Below are positions 11,509 through 23,047 of a stretch of 64,000 nucleotides of DNA, in pieces. A program made the position numbers and the translations under genes. Origin of the DNA: Phaeotremella fagi (Eukaryota; Basidiomycota; Tremellomycetes; Tremellales; Phaeotremellaceae); assembly GCA_001599715.1 (NCBI GenBank), contig BCHU01000007.1:625586-689585 (forward strand), in the 5' to 3' direction. Each line of letters starts with the position of its first letter. Within the stretch, counting starts at the first letter, position 1. The notes beneath the pieces were generated by a model. The model did no database searches and was not told the DNA's origin. It worked only from the letters and a program-made list of their open reading frames with translations.

Positions 11509-12429
11509 ATGTCTGTCAACGAGCAAACCTACATCATGATCAAGTGAGTCATTCATCTTCCAGTCGTACAACTTTGAAGGGCCTGTGGATTTCCTGGGCA
11601 GACTTGAAATTCTCCAGTCACTTTCCGTGTCTGTGTTGTCAACGTGTCTTGATCCCTTGTAGCTTAACTAACTTATTTATTTAGGCCCGACGGTGTCCAA
11701 AGAGGGTATGTCTGACTTGGTTGCTCGTATACTCGTTACTCATATCTAACCTAGACTCGTTGGTGAAATCATCGCCCGATTCGAGAAACGTGGTTTCAAG
11801 GTGAGTTAGCTGGCTGTTGCGTAGAGCTATATAGCTAAATCGCCTTTCAGCTCGTCGCCCTCAAATTGGCTCAACCATCCAAGGTATTTTCACTCCCTCC
11901 AATGTCCATCGTGGTATAACTCACCACTCAATCATTCAACAGGAACACCTCGAGGAGCACTACGCCGACCTCAAGGGTAAAGGTTTCTTCCCCCGTCTCA
12001 TTGAGTACAGTAAGTCTACCTTCTACATCACCACGCAATGATCAGAGCTAATCCCCATTCTAGTGGCCTCAGGTCCAGTCGTCTGCATGGTCTGGGAAGG
12101 TCTTGACGCCGTTAAAACCGGTCGTGTCATGTTGGGTGCTACCAACCCATTAGCCTCTGCTCCAGGTACCATCCGTGGTGACTACGCTCTCCAAGTTGGA
12201 TCTGTGAGTTGCTGCAATATTCTTGAGAAGGTACTGAAGCTAATTCGTTTCGTAGAACGTTTGTCACGGTTCAGACTCCGTTGAGAACGGTCAAAAGGAG
12301 ATCGCCCTTTGGTTCCCAGAGTAAGTTTTGTCCTGATTCGTCTGCGTTGTTGGATGAATACTGATGACAACGTGTAGGGGTATTGCTCAATACAACCTTG
12401 CTTCATCTGCTTGGGTTTACGAGGCTTAG
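11509..12429 (+). CDS. NDK1: Nucleoside diphosphate kinase
   Basis: Eight short exons (11509-11543, 11685-11705, 11755-11800, 11851-11883, 11943-12009, 12064-12203, 12256-12320, 12378-12429) give exactly 152 residues, the standard length. It transfers the gamma-phosphate between nucleoside triphosphates through a phosphohistidine. The catalytic His118 sits in NVCHGSD, and the family motifs [24 protein letters not shown] and EIALWFPEG are intact. It is expected in the cytosol as a hexamer. Introns make up half the gene, common for highly expressed basidiomycete genes. The first intron (141 bases) is the longest. Confidence 0.97.
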
Positions 12430-12816
12430 ATGTGGTGAATACTTAATTGTACACCGGAAACAAGGATTAACCTATGCGTATGCAACAACTTTTTGAGTGC
12501 AGCCTGTTCAAGTGCCAATTGAGACTTTATATGCTAAACTACTGCCTGGGTACCTTGAATACATGTGCATAACGCATGTTGCAAATTACAATGATTCTCT
12601 TGAGCATCCTATGATTTTTTTGTTGCGATTAAACTTTTGCTATAACGGAATCAAATTTTTGAATTATATTTTTAGTGGACATTGATTGACTTGAATTTCG
12701 CATCAACCCTTTTCATCTCTGTTTTTTGTTCAAAACATCACTAAAAAAATAAGAGGAATCACTCAGATTTACTCGACCCATTACTACTCACACTCCTTCC
12801 CAAACCATAACTAAAA
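12430..12816. other. Intergenic region between NDK and La genes
   Basis: It holds the NDK 3' end and the promoter of the La-like gene. AT-rich, with no ORF of note and no RNA gene seen. Confidence 0.5.
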
Positions 12817-14671
12817 ATGTCAGTCGAAGAAACAAAAGCAGTCGTTGAGGAAACACGAAAGATCGAATCAAAATCAGAAGAAGATGTTGAGAAGTTGTTA
12901 GAAAAATCAGCTAAACAAAGTGAGTCCCCCTCATTGCATCATTGACATACGAATAAAACTGATCAATGATCTAAAAAAGTTTACTTCTATTTCTCCGATT
13001 CCAATCTCCCAATCGATAAATATTTCTTCTCACTCACTGCCTGTAACTCTGAAGGATGGGTTCCCATCAAGACGATCTTAACATTCAAGCGTATGCGTGA
13101 ATTCCAATCTTTGGGTATTGAAGCTATTTCAAAAGCTTTACGCAAAGCTGCTGAGGCAGAGGGTGAATATCCTTTGGTCGCTGTTAGTGAAGATGGTGAA
13201 AATGTTAGAAGAAAGAGACCTTTGGAACCTAACGCTACTGCTTGGAGTAGATCTGTTTATGTTGTATGTCTTTTTGGATATTTACAGACGGAATGATGAT
13301 TGATGACTGATTTTGTTTTATAGAAAGGATTCCCAGCTGAAGACACCGAAAGTACCCAGGAAAAACTTGAGGAATATTTCCAACAATTCGGTAAAATCAA
13401 TGCAGTTAGAAAGAGACGGGAAGACATTGAGGGTAAAGGAGTCGCTGGGAAGGGGAAAGGAAACTTCAAGGTGAGTGATTTGAGTCTTTGGTGGGGTTGA
13501 ATTGGCTCTAAATGCTCCACAGGGATCCGTCTTTGTTGAATTCGGTTTCGAAGCAGATATGCAAAAATTCTTAGATTTAGAAACAGCACCTAAATTCGAA
13601 GGTGGTGATGAGATCGTCAAGATGACAAAGTGGGTTCATAGTTCGTGTTTACAAAATCATGCTAACGATGTACAGGGAGGAATACGTTCAAATGAAAGCT
13701 AAAGAAAAAGGTATCGCTCCTGGAACCATCACTCGTGGTACTGGTCCCAGCTCCAAAGACCGTAAATCAACTCCCAACACTTCAAACAAATTCAACGCTT
13801 TCAGAGAAATGGAAAAGATGAAAAAGGGTCAAACACCTAAACTAGCCCATATCGGTGATGGAGTAGCTGTTGTCGGTACCCCAGTTAAAGTTGAGGAAGG
13901 TTCCCATTCCAACGGTAAATCAAACAAAAGATCTAGAGAAGACGGGGGCGAGGACGAGAGGGAAAACAAGAAACCCGCTATGGAACCCTTCTTCATTGAA
14001 TACAAAGGTGTTCAACTTGAGGTCAACAGGGCAGAATACAAGATCTCTGATCCAAGTCAATTGTGTTTCGAACCTGATACAGTCATCAAATTCGAGGGTG
14101 CGGGTGAAGGTGCTGATTGGAAAGAGCTCAAGGTGAGTGATCACAAATGTGATATCGCAATGTTATACTGAATACTGGATCAGGTTCAAATCGCCAGTAA
14201 CGGTATCGAAAAACCATTCTTGGCTTACCCACCAAAAGCTTCAGGCGGATCTGTCGCTAAAGCAGATTCAAGCGTTATCTCAGATGACGAACTCAACAAA
14301 TTGAACGAAGCCAAGATCTTGTTCGGTGGTGTTCCAACAGTCTGGTCCAGACCATCAGGTAAGTAAATTCTCCCATCTGACGACTAGATTATGGCTAACA
14401 CACGAAACATTTAGAACCTGAACAAAGAGCTTTCTGGACGACCAGAGCCAATTTCGCCGCGAAAACCGCATTAGAAAAGGAAGAAAGCGAAAACGCATCA
14501 AAGAAAGGTGGTAGGGATCATAAAGGTGGACGTGGTGGGGGTAGGGGAAGAGGTGGTCGTGGAGGTAGAGGTGGGGGTGGTAGAGGTGGAGGCAGAGGTG
14601 GAAAAGGTAGGGATAACAAATCATCAGGTGGTGGTGGTGTTCCACCAACTGTTGCTGTTAAATCCGAGTAG
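12817..14671 (+). CDS. La-type RNA-binding protein with C-terminal RGG box
   Basis: Seven exons (12817-12919, 12980-13263, 13324-13470, 13523-13629, 13676-14132, 14184-14358, 14415-14671) give 509 residues. Residues about 35-120 are a La motif (YFYFSDSNLPIDKYFF, EGWVPIKTILTFKRM); an RRM follows at about 126-220 (VYVKGFP, GSVFVEFGF). A second, divergent RRM-like segment near 310-350 (FFIEYKGVQLEVNR) fits the La RRM2 position. The tail is an RGG box of about 30 residues with KRSRE-type basic segments upstream. La binds UUU-OH ends of RNA polymerase III transcripts and protects pre-tRNAs in the nucleus. The RGG tail is not typical of yeast or human La, so a LARP-like role is an alternative. Confidence 0.92.
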
Positions 14672-14884
14672 ATGCGGGGTTCTTATTTTTGTCCTTGTGA
14701 TGCATTGATTGACGTTTTTTGATGGGATCAGGATGCGTTTCATGTCACGATCTAGTCAATTGTGGTCTACTGTGTGGGAAAGACGTATATCATCACTTTC
14801 ACTTGCATTACCAAATGCTTTTTGACCATACGAGAAACTACATACCATCGCCCTCAACCTAACAAGTAGAAAGGAATTGTCAAA

Positions 14885-16202
14885 ATGCCAGACATGGCGG
14901 TTGAAGCAGCAAAACTTGGTTTACCATACACCGAACCTCAAACCGGATTATTCAAATCAAACAAGAAAATCATACAAAGTCAACAATGGGTAGTTGATCC
15001 TTTAACTGGTCAACCTAGAGTTCGTAGAGTTATTGAAGCAGCTCCTAAAGAGGGCTTTTTTGGGAAGTTATTCGGAGGAGGTGGTGGTGGTCAGGTAAGT
15101 GAACACCTTTCACGAAAGGTATCCTTTCTGACTCTATCCGTATTCGTAGACACCTCAACATCCTTCATATGACGGATTCAACTTACCCCAACATCCAACA
15201 TTTGGACAATTCAACCAAACCCCCGTAAATGGATACGGGAATATCCCAACAACCTGGCCCACAGTAAATCTACCACCTCCACTAATCAATCGTCATCTCC
15301 CAATCCCAACACCAGCAACCCCAACCGGTCCAGGTCTAGTCGATAACGTCGACCCCACCAACCCCCAAATCCCAATTATCGCTCTCCAACCCAACCCCCT
15401 TCCAGACAATTTCGATCAATTACCGAAACACGAAAAAAAGTATCTGAAAGAAATCCAGAAACAGCAGATCAAGATTATCAAGGATATGCAGAAACAACAG
15501 ATTGAGCGGTTGAAAGCTGAGAAAATCGAACAGGAGTTGAAAGATCGGTTGGAGAAGAGGAGAGCTAAAGAGGCTTTACGGTGGGTGTTTGATCTTTTGG
15601 GTTTCGGGGTTTTGATGGAAGGGCTAGGGGTGGATTTTGAGGTGGTGGTATTGGGGTTTTATTGGGTTTTGGGATTTTTTCCGGGAGTTGCTGGATATTG
15701 GATGAGAATTTTATGGATTTTAGATCGATTCGATTCGATCTCTGGTCTTTGGGAAAGATGGGATGATTCTTCCACCTTTACGATGATAGGAATCATCCAA
15801 AATGTTCTAAATCATAAACCATGGAAATCCATATCCTCTCCAAACCAAGACCTAAATCACATCGAAACAATCGATTTATCCTGGCTAACGACCATATTCC
15901 TATTCCCACTCTTATCGATAAAAAGTCTAGCGAGAAAACAATTGAAATGGATTCAGAAACATCCTGATAGACCTCTACCATTCCCCTCTCCACCGGTTGC
16001 ACCAACCAAGACTCCGGACCCACCAAAAGCTTCAAAACAAGATCCAACTTCTTGGATGCTTTTACCTACTCTAGAGGAATTTGGGGTTAGACGTCCGATT
16101 GACGCTCCTGGTCGACCTTCGGCTCTTGGGGGACCTGATTATCAACAACCTTGGCCTATGATGAGTAGGACTATGACTCATGTGGGTGAAAGTTACTTTT
16201 GA
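14885..16202 (+). CDS. Unknown protein with coiled coil and C-terminal membrane segments
   Basis: Two exons (14885-15094, 15150-16202) give 420 residues. The N-terminal part has the motif IQSQQWVVDPLTGQPRVRRV and a Gly run. A Pro/Asn/Thr-rich linker follows, then a charged coiled coil (about residues 155-215). After it comes a hydrophobic block with two or three membrane helices (LLGFGVLMEGLGV, VLGFYWVLGFFPGVAGYW, WLTTIFLFPLLS). The C-terminus is Pro-rich. This layout suggests a membrane-anchored cytosolic protein; no family is recognised. An unrecognised intron in the hydrophobic block cannot be excluded, but the frame is open throughout. Confidence 0.65.
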
Positions 16203-16539
16203 TTGATGGGTTTAGCTGATGATTGAGGATATAGGCGCTGGTTGATATGTCCAGAGAGGAACGGGTTCATATGATCCAAGCTGGTTTGGGATATAATCCT
16301 ACTTGGTAATTGCGGGTTGGTTTGGGTCTGTACATTCTTGAGGATGAATATCTTATAGTTTAAGAGGGAGTTATAGAGTGCTTTGTGGTTCACTGTGGAT
16401 ATCATTCATGTACTCGTACTTGGTACCTTCGGTAATAACGATTTAACCGGTTCGAACGTAAGAGACAACAAGAGATCCATCCTAGAAGGTAATCATCAAC
16501 TACTTAAAACAGAATAACAATCCAGAGAGATCCACGACA
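16203..16539. other. Intergenic region
   Basis: No feature beyond the end of the preceding gene and the promoter of the APH-like gene. AACCGGTTCGAAC at about 16445 is a short palindrome-like stretch but is not part of a tRNA. Confidence 0.4.
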
Positions 16540-18160
16540 ATGTCTACAGGGACTAAAAAAGTCGGTCAAGAATATGGTAAAATAAGATCACAACTCCCAC
16601 TAGAGAGACTGGTACCCTATCTAGAGAATAATGTCGAGAATTTCAAAGGTCCACTGAAAGTGTCACAATTTAAAGTATGTATTCGTTCATCTAGACCCAG
16701 CAAGGATTCCAACTAACCCAAAAATCTAGTTTGGACAGGTAATTTCCTCTCTCCTCGTCGAATATGAATCCAATTAACGAGAAACTCAGTCAAATCCTAC
16801 ATATCTCCTAGAAACCCCCTCACAGAAATATGTCTTGAGAAGAGCACCAACCGGTAAACTAATCTCACCAACAGCACACAGAGTCGATCGGGAATATCAA
16901 ATCCTCAAATCCCTAAACGACTACAATGGAACCTTGGGCTTTGAGCAAGGGGAGAGAAGAATACCGGTACCTAAAGTATTTTGTTTATGTCTCGATCCTG
17001 GGGTTGTAGGTGCTAGTTTCTATTTGATGGAGTTTGTCAGGGGGAGGATATTTCAGGATGTTAGGATGAAAGGGATTTCGGGTGCTGAGAGGAGATTATG
17101 GTGAGTTGTTTTATGGGCTGGTTGGGATCCTGAGAGTGCTAGGGGAAGAGATTACTCGTGAATCCATTCGCTGTATGGATTTGTAACCTTCTACCCCATC
17201 TCATCATCATCCATCAACTAAAAATCAGATTCAAAACTAACCCAAAACCAGTTGGCAATCAGCCATCAAAACCCTAACACTCCTCTCAACAATCCCCCTC
17301 CCCTCTCTCCACCTACCCAAAGAATTCGCTCCGGACCCCAAAACCAAACCCTATTTCTCTAGACAAGTGAATTCACTTCTTAAAGTCTCTTCCGCCCAAT
17401 CCAAAACGGTATCTCTGGAGACTGGGAAGACAGTCGGTGAGATTTGGGGAACGAAGGAGTTGAGAGGGTGGTTTGAAGAGGGTGCTAATGAGATTGGGGG
17501 ATGGGAAGGGGAGAAGGGGGTAGCTAGTGTCGTTCATGGTGATTACAAAATTGATAATTTGGTACGTACCTTCCTTATCCTTATTGGATACCCAACTCAA
17601 GATTTACACGTACACTTAGATATTCCATCCAACCGAACCAAAAGTCATAGGAATTCTAGATTGGGAACTCTGTACTTTAGGTTCTCCACTTGCTGACCTC
17701 GGAAATATTCTTTTACCATTCTCGATCAAACCCATCAGGGATTCTGAGTTGATAAACGAAAGAGATGACATGTCTTTGATGTTAGGTTTGAAGGGTTTGA
17801 CGGAAGCTGAAAGTGGATTACCTAGTTGTGAGGAGATTGAGAAATGGTGGGTTGGGTATATGAATCGATATGGCAGTGGGGGGTTTAAGTGGGAATGGCC
17901 AATTCACGGGATAGAGTGAGTCCACTATATCGTAATCACTGTTTACCGACTGATGATTCAACCCCGACAGATGGGTCAGATCTTGGATACTCTTCAGACT
18001 AGCTATTATAGCCCAAGGAATTGCAGCTAGAGCAGCGATCGGTCAAGCTAGTTCGGAAGATGCAAGAGCGGATTCGAGAATGATTTTTGATTTTTTCGGT
18101 AAAATGGCTTGGGAAACTAAAGTATCGCAAGAAGGGACGAGGGGTAGGGCAAAATTGTAA
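16540..18160 (+). CDS. APH/ACAD11-like phosphotransferase
   Basis: Six exons (16540-16674, 16730-16738, 16790-17100, 17252-17561, 17620-17915, 17971-18160) give 416 residues. Exon 2 is only nine bases and encodes FGQ of the glycine-loop motif FGQSNPTYLL. The kinase fold is shown by KYVLRRAP (ATP-binding lysine region), VVHGDYKIDNL (HGDxxxxN catalytic loop) and GILDWELCTLGSPLADL (metal-binding DWE). It is closest in pattern to the N-terminal kinase domain of ACAD10/ACAD11, for which a hydroxyacyl substrate is known in animals. Here it stands alone without the acyl-CoA dehydrogenase. It is convergent with the GH15 gene, 101 bases away. Confidence 0.9.
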
Positions 18161-18261
18161 CTCATGTTGGTCAATCTGTATAAATGAAACCTTGTATCGC
18201 ACTGTATTTTCGTTTTTAGCTTGACGTTAATATACAATCATAAGCATTATTGTACAACATG

Positions 18262-20507
18262 TTAATCATCAGCCAAGACCCTTTCCAACAATTTCCGACG
18301 TTCCCTCGTAACCTCCAAGAAACTCGCATATGACCAGGTAAGATCCTTAGCACCAGTAGGTGTTCCATCGTGACTAAGATGATATCGGGATTAGGATAAG
18401 AATCTTAGAATAGGAGAATTGGACATACCGATGAATCTGTTCCGACATCCTACCATTGGTATCTTCAGTATATCGTCTCCCAATATCCAAATACAAATCT
18501 GCAACCTCAACCAAAGAATTCAAAGCTTTCCAATAGAATTCAACATCGTTCTCCGATTCTGAATCGACTTTCCATTCCCATTCGTCCAAATGAGACTCTG
18601 GAGGTGATCGGAAAGGTGGGATGATATTTTGATTCATTATTTCAGACCAGAATTTGATGTTTAGAGGATGGATTTCGATGGTTCGCTTTTGGTGGATGTC
18701 GTTGATGATTTGATAGAACACTTGGGCGATTGAGTAGGTACATATATACCTAAACTAGGGATTAGAGTGATGATTACAAGATCAAGGGATGACATACCAT
18801 GGATTACCTTTACTTACTCCAACACCGTTGTACACGTCTTCAGCGTATCGTCCTAATGCCCATCCCTGTGTCCAATTCCGACCTTGATTGATTCTATACA
18901 GCCCATCGAATGATAAAATATATTCTCGCAATGACGATAAAACCTCTGGATCCGAAGCTTTCAATCCATTCCCGTTGTTTCCGTGATCAGAAGAAAATCC
19001 TCCTCCAGCATGAATAACACTTAAAGGTAGCGCACAATCTAACCCAGTTCTTTCTCTTCTCAATTTACTTCCAATGACCAATTCCTCTGGGTCGGAGGAT
19101 ATCCTCAAGCCAGCTGATTTCGTCGCTTTCCAAATTCCTTGATGGGGATCCCAATAATTTTGGATGTGTGGTATCAATTTTTGACTTTGTGCAAGGTAAA
19201 AATCTGCTGCTCCGGTATCATTAAGTCTGTGAGCTAGATTTACTCCAGCTTGAAGAGCTCGTAGACAAGTAAGTTGAGTGAAAAGGTGTTGAGCATCACT
19301 ATGAAATCTTAGCTTGATTACCCAAGTTGTTAACCTACACTTCCTCCCACAGATCGAAACTATCCATCCACCATCCACCGCCAACTTCTTCTAGATCATT
19401 TTTGATAATACTTCCAGAAACACGAAGTTCATTGGGATTGTATAGATGATCACGAACGTATTTGATATCAGCAGGATACGCTCGATCAAGTAAGTAATGG
19501 GCATATGGTATTAATGTGAGTACACGTAAAGCCGGTCCATCTCTTTTAAATCAGTTTGGATCTCATCACAAAATCCTTACCTCTGAGGTCTACCCCAATT
19601 CCCATCAAATGAAGTAAGATCAACCATATATTTAGGTTCGTTCAATCCGCCACTCCATAGATCCCCCGAACGAGTCGAAAGGACTTGTAATTTATCTTGT
19701 GAATCTATGTAAGATCTCAGGAGAGGTTCGAGGAGTGGGTTACTGGTGTCCAAGGTTATGTTGGGTGAAGTTTTGTAGGTCCATGGTCTGAGGTATTGTT
19801 CTGGAAAGAACGATGGGAGGAGGGCAGAGATGGTCAAAGCAGAATCCCTCGTCCAAGTGAACTGCAAGTGTTGATCAGCTAATTGTCCTTGAAAACCATA
19901 CTACTTCAACTGACGTAGTAGTCCGGTTCATCCTCGTATATTCCCAGACTAGGACTAGCAATCACAACACCATCAAGCGCCCCACAAGCAGGTCCAATAT
20001 TATCGACCACCCCCTTGAAAGAAATCGTTATTTCCTCTTCAATCCATCGGTTAAATACACTATTCGATTCCAAAGTCTCTTTCAAGAATCTACTATAATC
20101 TCTGACAGACGTGTTGTTGATAGGAATTGACTGGGATTCATCGAAATAAAATATCAATCCCAAAACAAGTCCTAGGGTTGATATTATCATTGCCAACAAT
20201 AGCAAACCAGTTTTTATATCCTGAAAGAATCTTCTTTTACGCTCTTCGAGTGTCAGAGTAGGTGTTGGGCTGGACGCAAAAATGTCGGGGGTTGATACTG
20301 GACTTCGTTAGATATCTCCCAATTGAGATCACAATACATACGTTGTTTTGGAAATATCTGTCTTGGTTCTTCGTGTTTCTCTTTATCCTTCCTTGCCGCT
20401 AAAGTCGGTTGAAAAGATTTATCTAGAGTATCTATTGAATACTGATCTTGCTCTTGGTTCTGACTAGTTAATAAATCAGTTGAAGAAGCAGAAGAGGATA
20501 TTGACAT
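18262..20507 (-). CDS. GH15 glucoamylase with N-terminal membrane anchor
   Basis: Seven exons (20507-20342, 20297-19915, 19861-19581, 19542-19339, 19298-18798, 18749-18429, 18373-18262) give 655 residues. The product should release glucose from alpha-1,4-glucans. GH15 signatures run in order: YYFTWTRDSALT, SFDGNWGRPQRDGPALR, DLWEEV (general acid Glu343), RYAEDVYNGVGVSKGNPW, MSEQ (general base Glu615) and AKDLTWSYASF. It has no starch-binding domain and no signal peptide. A cytosolic tail of about 85 residues precedes one hydrophobic helix (about 88-110), predicting a type II membrane protein with a lumenal or extracellular catalytic domain. Fungal glucoamylases are normally secreted. Introns are 38-54 bases. 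Confidence 0.93.
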
Positions 20508-20705
20508 TGTCTTGTATTTACTTTACACTTATATATTCTCTAGTAGACGTGTTTCTGTTTGCTTTGACTTTTTAAACCTACCGGTAAACTGATACCCGAT
20601 ATCATATCAACGTCATGGTTATCGATCGTAAGCACCAGTACAAGTTAAAGTACATTCCAGAGATCTCAACCTAAACACACTTCCGTTTCTCATTCATAAT
20701 AGTAA

Positions 20706-21037
20706 ATGAACAAATCATTATCTATCTCACTAAGATCATTCCCAAGAAATCTTCAATTCAGACGAACATTCCAAACAAGCTCTACTAAAATGTCACCACA
20801 AGGTATGTTCAAATCGATCTCGGAAGTGGCACCGCTGATGATGATGCTGATCGTTTCCCCCAGAAGACAAACCTACCACAGTACCAGCTGAGATCATTCC
20901 TGAATCTGCTAAGAAGCAGGAACCAGATGCTGAAAAGACTGCTGAGGAGGTGAGTAGATTCTTCTCAAAATGATATTAATGTTGTTTTACCGTAGATGGC
21001 CAAAAAGGGTTTAGACACTTTACCTACTATTACTTAA
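20706..21037 (+). CDS. Tiny protein, probably mitochondrial
   Basis: Three exons (20706-20802, 20864-20949, 20996-21037) give 74 residues. The N-terminus (MNKSLSISLRSFPRNLQFRR) is Arg/Ser-rich without acids, typical of a mitochondrial presequence. The rest is acidic and Pro/Lys-rich and ends TLPTIT. There is no known family. It lies between the divergent GH15 gene and the convergent BCKDHA gene, whose stop is 99 bases away. Clean splice sites keep the frame in all three exons. Confidence 0.6.
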
Positions 21038-21136
21038 AGTTGTGTGGTGTTATAAAAATTCATCGTGGATTATCAGTACATTTATAACAAGCAAATACAA
21101 TGCAAAAATGAAAATGTCACAGACAGTTTTAATCAC

Positions 21137-23047
21137 CTACGACCCCCTTCCATCACAATCCATAACATCCTCACCTTCCTCTATAAACCTCTTCCGCTCC
21201 TTCTTCCAAGGTTCCCAAACATCACCATATTTCTTCAAGAGTCTACCCAACTCAGCACGTTGTTCAGTCTAAAACAGGGACCCATTTATGCTCAGTGATT
21301 TAAATTACAGTTGAAACAAAATAAAACCTACAATGACGGAAGGTATCTGTTCACCCTCCAACGTACCCCAGACATCATTGAACATCTCGCCTAGTTTCGG
21401 TTTAGGTAATTTCTCAGCTCTCGAGAAAGCTTTCATGACTCGATCCCGATTTTCTTGGTTAAGTTGTATCTCTTCTGATTCCGACCACCAATTTTTGTTG
21501 ACGATAAAAGTTCGGAATCTTGATATAGGATTATCTATTTGAGAGTAAGATTCCAACCGTGTCTAACTTCGTTCAATAATACGTACCAACTAAATTCCAT
21601 TCTTTCACTTCTTCAATAGGTCTGTATTTACTACTATCATCACTTGTAGAATGATGTCCCACCCTATATGTCATCGCCTCGACTAAAACCCCTTTACTGC
21701 CTTCGACAGCTCTTCGACGAGCTTCCCTAACAGCCGAAAGAACAGCCAAAGCATCATTCCCATCCACACGAATCGTGTCTAAACCATATCCAGGTCCTCT
21801 AGCTGCAATACCATCACCGGCGTACTGATCAATAATAGGTGTAGATATAGCGAACCTGTTCAAGCGATCAGCTTCTTTACCTCTACATGACCTACCCGTT
21901 ATTTCGACAGAACCAAATACAAGGTCCGCCAAGAACCGAATTCATGCCTAGCGCAGCATGGAAATCGCCCTCGCTAGCTGCTCCATCTCCGAAATAACAG
22001 ATCACACAATCACCTTTCCTAGTCTCATCGAGTTTCAGTGCGTAAGCAGCTCCTGCTGCTTGTGGCATCCTTTTTGTCAGACATCGGAATATGTGGTGGG
22101 GGACTTACTGAGTCGCAAGTGGACTTGTGATCGTATGGAAACCTAATTCAGGAGCTGAATAATGAACGGGCATCATTCGACCTTTTGTGCCCCCGTGATC
22201 TTCAGCGTTACCGAAACATTGAGCCATTAGCGCTGAAAGGGGATAACCACGATGTAACAGTGCTGCTCCTTCTCTCTGTATTTCAGTCAGTATGAAATCA
22301 AGTGAAAGAGATGATACCGACGTATTGACCGAAGATTTCGTCGTTCTCTCTCATAGCAGCTGCCGAACCAACTATCGCAGCCTCCTCGCCTGCTGATTGG
22401 ATATAAAATGAAATTCGACCTTGACGTTGGGATTGATAAAGGACGTTATCGACCACAGGGATGAGTGTCATTGTTCGATACCTAAACGTTCAACGTGAGT
22501 AGCATACTTGTCACTTACATAGCCAAAGCTTCTTTCTCAGTTATCTGAGAAATCAGTCAACTACATCAAATAAGTAACATCAACCCACCTCAGGAACTTT
22601 CCCACCTTTAACCAAAACACCCGATTCATCGAGAACCCTATAAGTGGGTATATTCTAAACAAAAACCATCAACATATAAAGCTCCCCAACCCAAACCCAA
22701 AACGAACCTTTCCAACAGCATTAAACCAACCCATATCCTTAGACCACCAACTCTCATGCGTCCCCCTTCTCAAAGGACTACTCCTCAAGCGAGCACGTTC
22801 CTGCTGGTTCTCAGGTAGATATAATGGTTTCCCATCTTCCTCTGGTGGTATGAAGGTTGGTAGGGGGGTTGGATGGGGTAGAGGAGTCGAGGTTGGAGTT
22901 CGATGGTGGGTTTGAGGGAGGTCTGGGGGTGGTCCGGTGATCTTTTTGATTGTTAGGTTTGGTGGGCGGGGAGGGACTTACTAGACATCTGTGGATGGAC
23001 TTTGGATGGAGGTGGATAATTGCTCTAGCTGGATTGATTCTTAACAT
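21137..23047 (-). CDS. BCKDHA: Branched-chain 2-oxoacid dehydrogenase E1 alpha subunit, mitochondrial
   Basis: Ten exons (23047-22982, 22941-22708, 22654-22589, 22544-22519, 22481-22322, 22275-22109, 22069-21896, 21855-21587, 21534-21332, 21268-21137) give 498 residues. It decarboxylates the 2-oxoacids from Leu, Ile and Val with thiamine diphosphate, as an alpha2beta2 tetramer. The N-terminus ([10 protein letters not shown]) is presequence-like. The family motif [12 protein letters not shown], the THDP/Mg motif from GDGAASEGD to [29 protein letters not shown] and the phosphorylation loop [13 protein letters not shown] all mark BCKDHA rather than pyruvate dehydrogenase. Two donors are unusual (GTTCGT, GTCGGT). 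Exon 4 is 26 bases. Confidence 0.95.

Noticed and set aside
16440..16465. Possible tRNA T-arm (GGTTCGAAC)
   Set aside because: No anticodon arm or acceptor pairing around it.
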